Shown in pieces: positions 1 through 8,385 of a DNA stretch of 64,000 nt. Position 1 is the first letter of the stretch. Each line of letters starts with the position of its first letter. The notes below the pieces were generated by a model. The model ran no database searches. It saw nothing but the letters and a program-made list of their open reading frames with translations, and had not been told where the DNA came from. Source of the stretch: Donghicola tyrosinivorans (lineage in GTDB: Bacteria; Pseudomonadota; Alphaproteobacteria; Rhodobacterales; Rhodobacteraceae). The position numbers and the translations under genes were made by a program. The stretch lies in contig NZ_PVTQ01000013.1 of the NCBI RefSeq assembly GCF_003003355.1, forward strand, positions 16,758-80,757, given 5' to 3'.

Positions 1-3000
1 ACGGCTTTGACGACTGATGGCGATACGGGCACTGCGTTTACTGTAGAGAGCACCTCGTCCGGCAACACCACGACTGGCGCGGGCAATGGGACCGCAATCA
101 CCTCGGCTCTCACTTCAGCGCCCGCAGTCACACTGGCGATGGCTGATACATTGAACATGACCGGCAGTTTCGCGCAGGTGGGAGAGACGATCTCGTACAG
201 CTTTACCGTGACGAACACTGGTAATGTGACCCTGACCAACCTGAACCTGACCAACACCAATGCCATGGTGAGCGGCGGGCCGATTGCATCGCTGGTCCCG
301 GGGGCGAGCGATACGGTCACCTACACGGCTGTTCATACGATCACCCAGACAGATCTGGATGCAGGCAGCGTGACCAATAGTGCTACCATTATAGGCAGCA
401 GTCCTACTGGCAGCGATGATGTTTCGGATAGCTCTAGTGCCACGGGCACCGGCGACACCCCGACAGTCACTAGCTTGCCCACAGTGCCGGAACTGACAGT
501 CACCAAAACCGTCAGCAGCAATGACGTGGACAGCAGCGGCACCCTGACGGCGGGCGATATCCTGACCTATACTGTGGTCGCCACGAACTCTGGTTCGGTC
601 ACGGTCTCGGATCTGAGCCTGAGCGATGATTTCACGCGCGCTGATAACACTGTTCTTGGCGCATCGTTAGGGACGCCTGCGTTCTCTAGCGGAGCAAGTG
701 CGGCCAGCTTCCCTTCTGGGGCGACGGCAACCGTGACGATGACCCACACAGTGACCCAAGCGGACATTGATGCGGGCGGTCTTAGCAATAACGCGACCGC
801 GACCGCATGGGTCGACGGCGACAACAACAGCACCCGTGCGGGCGACGGCAGTGAGGATGTGACCGACACCACTGATATGGCCGTGACCAACAGCGTGACG
901 CGGGCGGGCGGGATTTCCTTGGTCAAGACCGCAACGCTGGGATCGGGCACGCCTGCGGCTGGCGATACGGTGACCTATGCCTTCACCGTGACCAACACCG
1001 GCAACGTGACCCTGACCAATGTGGTGCTGACCGATGCGGGGGTGACTTTGACTGGCGGGCCGATTGCATCTCTGCTGCCCGGTGCCAGCGACAGCACCAG
1101 CTACACCGCAAGCTACGTACTGACCCAGAGCGATATCGACAGCGGCAGCGTCGGCAGCACCGCGCTAGTGACAGCAACGACGCCGATGGCAAGTCAGGTC
1201 ACAGACACGTCGACAACGGATACGGCTTTGACCCAAGCGGCGGATATTGCCATCGCGAAGACCGTCAGTCACACAGATGCGGACCAAAGCGGCACCGTCA
1301 CCTTGGGTGATACGCTGACCTACACGATCACCGTGACCAACAGCGGCAACACCACCCTGCGCGATGTTGCGATTACCGAAGATTTCCGCCGCGCGGACAA
1401 TACGGTCCTGACCGCCACTGTGCCTGCGGCCAACTTTAGCACCGGCTCCACAGCCGCGCTGATGTTGCCGGGCGCTGTGGCGACCACCAGCTTTGCCCAT
1501 GTGGTTACTCAGGCCGATGTGGATGCTGGCGGGGTCACCAACTCGGCCACTGCAACCGCATGGTCGGACGACGATGGCAGTGGAACCAAAACCGGAGACG
1601 GGTCCGAGACCGTCTCGGACACCCTATCCCAAGCCCTCAGTACCCCGATTGCCGGCACTGCGGGAATTGCCCTGAAGAAATCCGGCGAATTGCAGGATAT
1701 TGACGGCACGCTTGGCACCTCGCTTGGGGACAAGATTGTCTATACTCTGGAGGTCAAGAACACCGGGAATGTTACGCTAACCAATGTGACACTTAGCGAT
1801 CCGCTGTTCGGCGGCACCGTGGCGCAGACCATTGCGTCGCTGGCTCCGGGGCAGACCGACAGCCTGACCTTCGTGCTGGACTACATGATTACTACGGCCG
1901 ATCTGAACACCGGCTCGGTCAGCAACCTTGCCACGGTTAGCGCAACTGCTGGCACGGGCAGCGTCAGTGACCAATCGGGTCCGACGTTCGACACCGATGA
2001 GGCGATTGTGACCTTCCTCGGCTCGATCGGTGGTCACGTGACTGATGGTTCCACAGGTAAGCAAGGGGTGACAGTGATCCTCTATGACCAGAGCACTGGT
2101 CTTGAGGTTGCCCGCACAACCACGGACAGCACTGGCCTCTACAAATTCCTTGAACTGGAGCAGGCCACCTACAGCATCCGCTTTGTTCCACCGGGGGACG
2201 TTGCCGTGCAATCGCGTTCGGAACGGGGGAACCCACAGGGCGAAACAGTCCAGAACATCGAGGTTGCCGCCGGCGCTGATCGCGTGATTACCGAAGTAGA
2301 CGCACTGGTCGTTGACCCCAGCGGTGTGGTCTACGATGCCATCACCCGCCAACCGCTTCAGGATGCAACCGTGACTCTGCTGTTCAACGGTAGCGAAGTG
2401 CCCAACAGCTGGCTGGACACCGCCGCAGGCGATAGCAACAACAAGGTCACCGGTTCGGACGGACGCTATTCGTTCCTGCTGCAATCTCCAGCGCAGTCCG
2501 GCACATATAGCCTGCGGGTCAGCCATGCCGACTACAGCTTTGTATCGGACATCATCCCGCCCCAAAGCGGCACCTACACACCGGCACTTGGCCTAGGGGT
2601 GGAAGAGATTGTGGCATCATCTGACCTGCCCAGTGCCTCGGGCGGAGATGAGACCTACTATCTGAATTTCGGCTTTACCTTCGGGGACTGGACCAATTCG
2701 GCCACCTTGTCGAAAGGGATCGTGCACAACCACATTCCCATGGACCCCAATGGCTATACCACTGGCCTACGGGTGACCAAGACTGCGGATGCCAGCGGTC
2801 TGTCCAGCTTCCCCGAAGTGGGCGAGGTCATCACCTACGCCATCACCGTGCAGAACCTTGGCCAGTTGGACTATGACACCGTCAGCCTTGATGATCCCCT
2901 GACCAGTGACGAGGCCCTTGTGGCAGAAGTGGGTGTCACCGATGACGGCATTCTAGGGGCGGGCGAGATCTGGCGCTACACTGCCAGCTATACGCTAACC

Positions 3001-4341
3001 GCAGCCGACCTGCGTCGGGGTGAGGTCAGCAACCTTGCGACCTTGCAGGCCACTTTGCTGGCCGGCTCGACCGCCACATCGGGGGCTGCCCCGACGGGAT
3101 CGGATATCGGTGGTGTCCATGTCTACGAGAGCCGGCCTACCGGCAACACCCTGCGCGGCACGGGCAATGGCGAGGCGACCGTGGTCACCATCACCCCCGA
3201 CATGATCGCCATGATCAAGGATGACCTGACCGATATCCTGTCGGACGACATCCGCGTGACCATGCAGCGCCAGTCGGCCCAGATTTCGGAGTATAGCGCC
3301 GATGCGCTGGACTGGCTGAAAGCCTCGCTGCGGTTTAGCGATGGCGTTGGTGTCGTGCCTTGCGCATCCAACAGCGATCCGCTGTCGGGCAAGGTAAATG
3401 CATCGGGCGGGTCTCTGGATCTGGAAACAGACTGGCAGCGCGAGCTGTGCAATGCCGACACCGGCGTGCGCGTGGTCGATCAACTGTCGCTGACCCTGAC
3501 CCACGACGATGACTTGGGCACCCAGCATCTTCTAAGCTTTGCCCACCGCAAAGAACGTCTGCGCGGCGATGATCGGGTGACCGGCAACTTTATCGGCGGC
3601 TATCTCAGCCAGAGTGCCGTGACGGACAAAGCGGATGGCACCATTGCCGGCCTGGGCGTGAACGGTGGTTTCTATGGGGCGGGCCGTATCTCTGAAGAGA
3701 TGTTCTATAGCTACCATCTGGCAGGTGTCGTAGGCCGACATAGCTATGATCTGGATTTCGAGCGAGATCGGACCATAAACGCGACCGGCGATTTCACTTA
3801 CTTCGGCCTTTTTGCTGGGGCATCCTTGGCGGGCGATCTGAGCTTTAGCGACACCATAGTCACGCCAAGGGTCGGGATCGATCTCTACCACGCACCGGAT
3901 ACGACCACAGATGTCACCGCGACCTCGGGGCCGTTCAAGCAGTCCGGTAATCTGACCGTTGACGGTGTGACTGGTAACCGGACGTTCCTAGAAGTCCGTC
4001 TGGCCAATGATCCCAGCAAAGCCTTTGATGGTGAGGGAATGTGGGACGGGCTTGGCGGTGCACTTTCGCTGACCTTGCGCGGGTTCTGTGACAGCTTTGA
4101 CGGGCTCGACAGCCGCTGCGGGGCTGGTGGGGCAATCACCTATGACAAGGTGAACCCCGAAACCGGCCGCGCGTTCGGGTTCGAGCTGGACGCCGAAGCG
4201 ACCGAGCAGCACACCGCTGTGCGCGGGTCGCTGGCACTGACTCGCTATTTTGCGAAAGGACAAGGCAGCAGTGTCTTTGCTCTGCGTGCCGGATCTACAG
4301 GCGCGCCGCAACTGTCCTATGAGTTGAATCTGGCATTCTAA
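1..4341 (+). CDS. Giant DUF11-repeat surface protein with C-terminal beta-barrel (5' truncated)
   Basis: The reading frame is open from base 1, so the start lies upstream of the window and 1446 codons are visible. The visible part begins with Ser/Thr/Gly-rich, DUF11-like adhesin domains in two alternating types. Short type A modules carry GNVTLTN and GGPIASL (about residues 40-150, 300-410 and 552-665). Longer type B modules carry ADNTVL and SATATAW (about 165-295 and 412-545). Two SdrD_B/carboxypeptidase-regulatory-like Ig folds follow at about 675-900, then one more DUF11 module, a helical linker near 1060-1100, and about 290 residues of alternating strands ending in LNLAF. A terminal Phe is typical of outer-membrane barrels, so the protein is probably an autotransporter-like or surface-anchored adhesin. 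Only two Cys pairs are seen, all in the barrel half. The function is inferred from architecture, and the ligand is unknown. Confidence 0.8.
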   Translation, partial: TALTTDGDTGTAFTVESTSSGNTTTGAGNGTAITSALTSAPAVTLAMADTLNMTGSFAQVGETISYSFTVTNTGNVTLTNLNLTNTNAMVSGGPIASLVPGASDTVTYTAVHTITQTDLDAGSVTNSATIIGSSPTGSDDVSDSSSATGTGDTPTVTSLPTVPELTVTKTVSSNDVDSSGTLTAGDILTYTVVATNSGSVTVSDLSLSDDFTRADNTVLGASLGTPAFSSGASAASFPSGATATVTMTHTVTQADIDAGGLSNNATATAWVDGDNNSTRAGDGSEDVTDTTDMAVTNSVTRAGGISLVKTATLGSGTPAAGDTVTYAFTVTNTGNVTLTNVVLTDAGVTLTGGPIASLLPGASDSTSYTASYVLTQSDIDSGSVGSTALVTATTPMASQVTDTSTTDTALTQAADIAIAKTVSHTDADQSGTVTLGDTLTYTITVTNSGNTTLRDVAITEDFRRADNTVLTATVPAANFSTGSTAALMLPGAVATTSFAHVVTQADVDAGGVTNSATATAWSDDDGSGTKTGDGSETVSDTLSQALSTPIAGTAGIALKKSGELQDIDGTLGTSLGDKIVYTLEVKNTGNVTLTNVTLSDPLFGGTVAQTIASLAPGQTDSLTFVLDYMITTADLNTGSVSNLATVSATAGTGSVSDQSGPTFDTDEAIVTFLGSIGGHVTDGSTGKQGVTVILYDQSTGLEVARTTTDSTGLYKFLELEQATYSIRFVPPGDVAVQSRSERGNPQGETVQNIEVAAGADRVITEVDALVVDPSGVVYDAITRQPLQDATVTLLFNGSEVPNSWLDTAAGDSNNKVTGSDGRYSFLLQSPAQSGTYSLRVSHADYSFVSDIIPPQSGTYTPALGLGVEEIVASSDLPSASGGDETYYLNFGFTFGDWTNSATLSKGIVHNHIPMDPNGYTTGLRVTKTADASGLSSFPEVGEVITYAITVQNLGQLDYDTVSLDDPLTSDEALVAEVGVTDDGILGAGEIWRYTASYTLTAADLRRGEVSNLATLQATLLAGSTATSGAAPTGSDIGGVHVYESRPTGNTLRGTGNGEATVVTITPDMIAMIKDDLTDILSDDIRVTMQRQSAQISEYSADALDWLKASLRFSDGVGVVPCASNSDPLSGKVNASGGSLDLETDWQRELCNADTGVRVVDQLSLTLTHDDDLGTQHLLSFAHRKERLRGDDRVTGNFIGGYLSQSAVTDKADGTIAGLGVNGGFYGAGRISEEMFYSYHLAGVVGRHSYDLDFERDRTINATGDFTYFGLFAGASLAGDLSFSDTIVTPRVGIDLYHAPDTTTDVTATSGPFKQSGNLTVDGVTGNRTFLEVRLANDPSKAFDGEGMWDGLGGALSLTLRGFCDSFDGLDSRCGAGGAITYDKVNPETGRAFGFELDAEATEQHTAVRGSLALTRYFAKGQGSSVFALRAGSTGAPQLSYELNLAF

Positions 4342-4347
4342 ACGGCT

Positions 4348-4419
4348 GGCCCCGCCTGCGGGTGGGGCCTCTCGCACATGGGGAAGCTCTGTCGTCTGTG
4401 AGAAGGCGGCGGGGCTTTT
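4348..4419 (+). terminator. Terminator region of the repeat-protein gene
   Basis: A 9-bp GC-rich stem (4348-4356 with 4361-4369, loop TGCG, one G-T pair) starts seven bases after the stop codon. Its left arm GCCCCGCC can alternatively pair with GGCGGGGC at 4408-4415, which is followed directly by TTTT. Either structure could end the transcript; the second has the better U-run. Confidence 0.5.
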
Positions 4420-4755
4420 CATATGCCCGCGAAGTGATCTCTAATTGGTTATCAATTATTACAAATTTGACAGCCGAAATTGGTCCATGGCAGGTGGCTT
4501 AGCGCACCAGACCATGCGTTCACGCCACATCAAAAGGTGGGAATAAAATTGGAGCTATGACTCATAAAAGGGTTTTTGGGCTGGTTACCCATACTATGAC
4601 GCATAGAAAAATCCGAAATTTTATAGGGCATAGTGAAAAGCCGTAGTTCTTCCGCGCCATCGTGGCTCCGGGGGCGTTTCCCTGAATTGTAATTTCAAAT
4701 TTCAAATATCAGCGGCTGCAGTTCGATTTTACCGCTGTGATCGTGTCAGGCGTTC
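4420..4755. other. Gene-free AT-rich spacer with a direct repeat
   Basis: No convincing gene is visible here. The only structure I see is a near-exact direct repeat, CTATGAC[T/G]CATA, at 4555 and 4594 (39 bp apart), and a shorter relative (GGCATAG) near 4627. Base composition is clearly more AT-rich than the flanking genes. Confidence 0.4.
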
Positions 4756-4800
4756 GCGGGGGCTCTGCCCCGCACCCCGAGGTATTTTTCCCAAGATGAA
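4756..4800. repeat. Rhodobacterales-type intergenic repeat
   Basis: A short stem GCGGGG/CCCCGC (4756-4761 with 4768-4773) is followed by a C-rich stretch and GGTATTTTTCCCAAGATGAA. From memory, elements with this layout (GC-rich stem, then GTATTT and AAGATGAAG) are scattered between genes in many Rhodobacteraceae. Only one copy was found in this window, so the repeat status rests on recalled knowledge, not on internal copies. Confidence 0.45.
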
Positions 4801-4834
4801 GGCAGCGGTGGTTTTGGACTTTGGCGGCGTGGGG

Positions 4835-4924
4835 AAAAGAAAAAGGCGACACACAAGGGAGGAGGAGATGTGTGCCGCCTGAATTTTCAAGACTGCGTCA
4901 GGGAGGAGGAGAGACGCTGTCTAC
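4835..4924 (-). ncRNA. CcsR/cuckoo-type small RNA with two anti-SD hairpin loops
   Basis: Read on the minus strand, two hairpins follow one another. The first has arms 4913-4921 and 4891-4899 (one A-A mismatch). The second has arms 4869-4879 and 4845-4855 (11 bp). Both loops are the same 13 bases, TCTCCTCCTCCCT, which contain CCUCCUCCC, the complement of a Shine-Dalgarno stretch. The second stem is followed by TTTTTCTTTT, a typical intrinsic terminator. The pair 4849/4875 is G-U in the minus-strand RNA but an A-C mismatch in the plus-strand RNA, which supports the minus strand. Two loops with CCUCCUCCC are the hallmark of the Rhodobacteraceae CcsR (RSs0680) or cuckoo RNA family. It lies 3' of the iron-importer operon but has its own promoter-like sequence. 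Confidence 0.78.
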
Positions 4925-4930
4925 CCTTTG

Positions 4931-4959
4931 AACATAGCCGGATTGCTGCACCTGCACAA
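4931..4959 (-). promoter_or_regulatory. Candidate sigma-70 promoter of the small RNA
   Basis: On the minus strand TTGTGC (4959-4954) and TATGTT (4936-4931) are separated by 17 bases. Transcription would start near 4924, exactly at the base of the first hairpin of the small RNA. The match is imperfect, but the spacing and position fit well. Confidence 0.5.
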
Positions 4960-5006
4960 AGGATTTCTCTGCAATGCAGCAATGCGTGTACTGCATGGCT
5001 GAAAGT

Positions 5007-5768
5007 TTATGCAGATTGCCGCGCCGGACCGTCCACGATCATCATCGGGCAGCCGCGCGAGCAGCTTTCGACCCTTGCGTCGATGCCGTAGAGGGCGCGG
5101 ATCAGGGTGGGGGTGAGGACTTCGAGTGTGGAGCCTGCGCCGAGGGTGCGCCCATTTGCGATAGCGATGGTCATGGTGCAGCAGCGCATCACTTGGTTCA
5201 GATCATGAAGGGCCAAGATCAGGACGGCTCCGGTCTCTTGGGCGTAGGATTTCAGGGCCTCTAGCACTTCGAACTGGCGGTGGAGATCGAGGGCTGAGGT
5301 GGGCTCGTCCATCAGGACGACTTTGGGCTGGGTGACTAGTGTTTGCGCGATTGAAACGGACTGACGCTGGCCGCCTGAGAGTTCCGCCAGTTGGTGTTCG
5401 GCCAGATGGGCAATGCCGAAGCGGTGGAGGGCTTTGTCCACTGCGTTCAGTTCTGTGGTGGATAGGCGCCAGCCTCCCCTGCCCTGTTTCAGCGCAAGGA
5501 TCACGGATTCATAGACCGTGAGGGCAGCGCTCATGCCGGTGTCTTGGGGCATGTAGCGCAGATCGTCTTTTGTGGCGCCTGATAGGGAGACCGTGCCGGC
5601 GCCGCGCAGATGGCCTGCGATCCGGCGGAAGAGGGTGGATTTGCCAGCAGCATTTGCGCCGACAAGGGCGGTCAGAGCGCCGCCTTGGATCATCGGCGAT
5701 GAGATGTCAGTCAGGATCTGGTGGCGGCCGTAGCCTGCACCGATGCGGTCCAGTTGCAGCGTTACCAT
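5007..5768 (-). CDS. Iron-siderophore type ABC importer, ATP-binding protein
   Basis: This 253-residue ATPase energises import of an iron chelate, heme or cobalamin across the inner membrane (FecE/FepC/BtuD type). Visible motifs are Walker A GANAAGKST near residue 37, signature LSGGQRQS near 129, Walker B VVLMDEPTSALD near 150 and the H-loop LALHDLN near 184. It is the third gene of a minus-strand operon after the binding protein and permease, and its start overlaps the permease stop by seven bases, implying translational coupling. The C-terminus is Cys-bearing (SCSRGCP), which is unusual but not diagnostic. The exact substrate cannot be told from sequence alone. Confidence 0.9.
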   Translation of the reverse strand: MVTLQLDRIGAGYGRHQILTDISSPMIQGGALTALVGANAAGKSTLFRRIAGHLRGAGTVSLSGATKDDLRYMPQDTGMSAALTVYESVILALKQGRGGWRLSTTELNAVDKALHRFGIAHLAEHQLAELSGGQRQSVSIAQTLVTQPKVVLMDEPTSALDLHRQFEVLEALKSYAQETGAVLILALHDLNQVMRCCTMTIAIANGRTLGAGSTLEVLTPTLIRALYGIDARVESCSRGCPMMIVDGPARQSA

Positions 5769-6832
5769 GCCTTGCGCCCTTTCGTCAGGATCAGGGTCAT
5801 GAAGACCGGAACGCCCACTAGGGCGGTGATGATACCAATGGGCAGCACGGCGCCCGGAAGGATTGCTTTGGAGAGGACCGAGGTGGCCGACAGGATCAGC
5901 GCCCCCGAGAGCATTGCGCCAGGTAGGAAGAACCGTTGATCCTCGCCCAATAGCAGGCGCGCCACATGGGGGCCGACGATGCCGATGAACCCGATGGTGC
6001 CGACAAAGCTGACCGGCACTGCCGCCAGTAGGGACACCAGAAACAGTGCCTCAAGCCGCAGGCGTTTGACCGGCACGCCCATGGCGGCGGCGCGGGCCTC
6101 GCCCAAGCGGATGGCGGTCAAGGCCCATGCGCGGCGGGCAAAGAGCGGGGCGCAGATGGCAAGGATTACGGCGGTGACGGCCACTTTGCCCCATGTGGCT
6201 TTGGTCAGGCTGCCCATGGTCCAGAAAACCACCGCTGATAGCGCCTGTTCCGAGGCGAAATATTGCAACAGGGCAAGGGCTGCGTTGAAGGTAAAGACCA
6301 GCGCGATGCCTAAGAGGACGATGGTTTCCACCGTCACGCCGCGTAAGGTCGAAAGGCCGAAGATCAGAAGGGATGCGGCCATCGCCATGGCAAAGGCGTT
6401 GATCGGCACCATCAGCGTGACCGCCGCCGGATAGATCGCAACCCCCAGCACCATTGCCATCGCCGCGCCGAATGAGGCCGCCGCCGACAGCCCTAGTGTA
6501 AAAGGCGAGGCCAGTGGGTTCGCCAGAATGGTCTGCATCTGCGCGCCTGCCAAGGACAGGGACGCGCCGACCGTCACGGCCAATAGCGCCATAGGCATGC
6601 GGATATCCCAGACCACCACACGCATCTGGATATCGGCTTGGGCAGGCAGGAAAAGGGTACGCAGCACATCGCTGACCGCATAGCGCGCGGGTCCAAGCGA
6701 GACATCTACCGCGACCGAGAGGATCAGGGCGATGACCAGCACGCCAAGGATCACAAGGCGGCGGGCCACAAGCCCGTGATACGCCTGCGCATGGGTGGGG
6801 GTGTTGGCGGCAAGGGTCATTTGAAATCTCAT
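5762..6832 (-). CDS. Iron-siderophore type ABC importer, FecCD-family permease
   Basis: This 356-residue polytopic membrane protein has about nine to ten hydrophobic segments and the FecCD-family features VRLPRxxxA-like (IRMPMALLA) near residue 78, GAQMQTILANPLASP near 94 and FVGTIGFIGIVGPHVARLL near 280. It forms the channel for the iron-chelate importer. The start at 6832 has no strong ribosome site, and the ATG at 6820 is an alternative. The gene follows the binding-protein gene after a 43-base gap containing an attenuator-like hairpin, which would keep the permease less abundant than the binding protein. Confidence 0.9.
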   Translation of the reverse strand: MRFQMTLAANTPTHAQAYHGLVARRLVILGVLVIALILSVAVDVSLGPARYAVSDVLRTLFLPAQADIQMRVVVWDIRMPMALLAVTVGASLSLAGAQMQTILANPLASPFTLGLSAAASFGAAMAMVLGVAIYPAAVTLMVPINAFAMAMAASLLIFGLSTLRGVTVETIVLLGIALVFTFNAALALLQYFASEQALSAVVFWTMGSLTKATWGKVAVTAVILAICAPLFARRAWALTAIRLGEARAAAMGVPVKRLRLEALFLVSLLAAVPVSFVGTIGFIGIVGPHVARLLLGEDQRFFLPGAMLSGALILSATSVLSKAILPGAVLPIGIITALVGVPVFMTLILTKGRKAW

Positions 6833-6835
6833 AGG

Positions 6836-6867
6836 AAAAAGGGGGCAGCCTGTCAGGTGCCGCCCCC
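6836..6867 (-). terminator. Attenuator hairpin between binding protein and permease
   Basis: On the minus strand arms 6862-6867 and 6841-6846 pair (GGGGGC/GCCCCC, with an inner GC extension after one mismatch) and are followed at once by TTTTT. It sits nine bases after the binding-protein stop codon. It is probably a partial terminator that leaves more mRNA for the periplasmic component. Confidence 0.6.
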
Positions 6868-6875
6868 GTCACTGG

Positions 6876-8012
6876 TTAATGAGTGGCTGTTTCGGGCAGC
6901 GAGACCCAGTAGCCCGGCTGGTAGTCCACGGGCAGGAAGCGTTCATGCAGCTCTGCCATGGTGGCGTCGGGATCAAGGTCGGGGAACAGCTCGGGGTGCA
7001 GCCACGTGGCCAGCTTCTGGACCGCCGCAAAGCTATAGGGCGAGTTGTAGAACTGGTGCCAGATCGCGTGGACGTTGCCCTCTTCGACGGCCTTGACGCC
7101 GGTAAAGGCAGGGCGGTGGGTCAGGGCAGCCAGTTTGCGGGCGGCCTCATCCATGTCCGAGCCCGGCCCCATGCCGACCCATGCACCACCCGGCACATAG
7201 GCATCCCAGTTGCCACCCGTCACCACGATTTGATCGGGGTCCGAGGCGATGACCTGCTCGGCGTTCACGGTGCCGAACGTGCCGAGGATGAATTCACTGC
7301 CCATGTTCTTGCCACCAGCGAGTTCGACAAAGCGGCCAAAGTTACCGCCACCGAAGGACATGCAGCAATCCTCGGAATAGCCGCCTGCCCGTTCCACGAA
7401 GACCAGCGGACGGTCCAGATCGGCATGCGCGGCGATCACATCAGTGACGCGGGCGATCTGCTCTTCATAAAAGGCGTTGAATTCGGACGCTTTTTCCTCT
7501 TCGCCAAACAGCTTGCCGATGATTTCCATCGATTGAGAGGTATGTTCGAACGGCTTTTCGCGGAAATCCACATAGACGATCGGAATGCCAACCTTGGCCA
7601 GCTTTTCCTCATAGCCCGCCTCATCGGTGGCGGCCTTGGATTCAAGATTCATGATCAGCACGTCAGGGGTCAGGGCAACCGCCTGCTCGATATCGAACGA
7701 GCCATCCTTGAAGCCGCCAAAGGTCGGGATGTCCTTCAGCTGCGGGAATTTCTCGGCGTAGATGTCGTAGCTTTCGGGCGATGCCTGACGGAAGTCATCG
7801 CGCCAGCCGACCACCCGTTCAAACGGGTTTTCCCCGTCCAGAACAGCGGCAAAGAAGATCTGACGACCCTCGCCCAGGATCACGCGGTCCACCGGCGCAT
7901 CAACCGTGACCTCGCGACCGGCGATATCGGTCAGCGTTACAGGGGCGGCTTGCACGAGGCTGGCGGTGAAAAGGCTTGTCGCGGTGGCGGCAAGCAGGGC
8001 GATACGGATCAT
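6876..8012 (-). CDS. Iron-siderophore type ABC importer, periplasmic binding protein
   Basis: This 378-residue secreted protein begins with a clear signal peptide (MIRIALLAATATSLFTASLVQA, probable cleavage after VQA). It continues with the FepB/BtuF-like opening VTLTDIAGREVTV and the two-lobe fold of the TroA superfamily (LTPDVLIMN near 116; ASDPDQIVVTGGNW near 255). It captures the iron complex in the periplasm and delivers it to the permease. It is first in the operon. The pair GYSEDCC in the middle is an uncommon double Cys. The substrate class (hydroxamate or catechol siderophore, heme) is inferred only from family membership. Confidence 0.88.
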   Translation of the reverse strand: MIRIALLAATATSLFTASLVQAAPVTLTDIAGREVTVDAPVDRVILGEGRQIFFAAVLDGENPFERVVGWRDDFRQASPESYDIYAEKFPQLKDIPTFGGFKDGSFDIEQAVALTPDVLIMNLESKAATDEAGYEEKLAKVGIPIVYVDFREKPFEHTSQSMEIIGKLFGEEEKASEFNAFYEEQIARVTDVIAAHADLDRPLVFVERAGGYSEDCCMSFGGGNFGRFVELAGGKNMGSEFILGTFGTVNAEQVIASDPDQIVVTGGNWDAYVPGGAWVGMGPGSDMDEAARKLAALTHRPAFTGVKAVEEGNVHAIWHQFYNSPYSFAAVQKLATWLHPELFPDLDPDATMAELHERFLPVDYQPGYWVSLPETATH

Positions 8013-8385
8013 AACATGTCCCTCTTTAGTGTATGGGGCGGGACCTAGTTTAATCTTAGTGTTTTAGTCAAGAATAAAGTTGATTGAAATAGTATGATTT
8101 GTGCCGCGACCGGCGCCACCTTCTGTGGGTAAGACAGCGGTTGCGCCTTCTTGGTCAGGTTGAGTTTTTGAGGTGTTGTCGACTTCCGTGCAGTATTCGA
8201 ATTCTCGAATAAATGGTAAAAAATTCTTTCATTTAATCGCTATTTCATAGGCAAGACATTTAGAGCCGAGGCTTGGTATCAATTTGCGTACAAATGGTAT
8301 TGCTTTAGTTTTTAAAACTTCTTAACTGGCTGAGTGTCATATATTTTCTTGACAATTTCACGAGTACACGACCTTGCGAGGGACA
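8013..8385. promoter_or_regulatory. Divergent AT-rich promoter region
   Basis: This spacer separates the iron importer (minus) from a secreted-protein gene (plus). On the minus strand a TTGACT hexamer at 8071-8066 inside a run of A/T is the best -35 candidate for the importer. I could not identify a clean Fur, Irr or RirA box, although iron control is expected. For the plus-strand gene TTGACA at 8349-8354 could serve as a -35, but no good -10 is spaced from it. Confidence 0.35.

Noticed and set aside
4557-4646. A 29-codon basic ORF whose start overlaps the CTATGAC direct repeat
   Set aside because: The only SD-like GGAG is two bases from the ATG, too close for efficient initiation, and the frame has no other support.
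6879-8048. 389-codon open frame on the plus strand
   Set aside because: It mirrors the iron binding-protein gene, which has a signal peptide and family motifs; the antisense frame has neither.
8041-8110. Fur, Irr or RirA box upstream of the iron importer
   Set aside because: The region is AT-rich with a TTGACT hexamer, but no match to the consensus boxes I remember is good enough to call.
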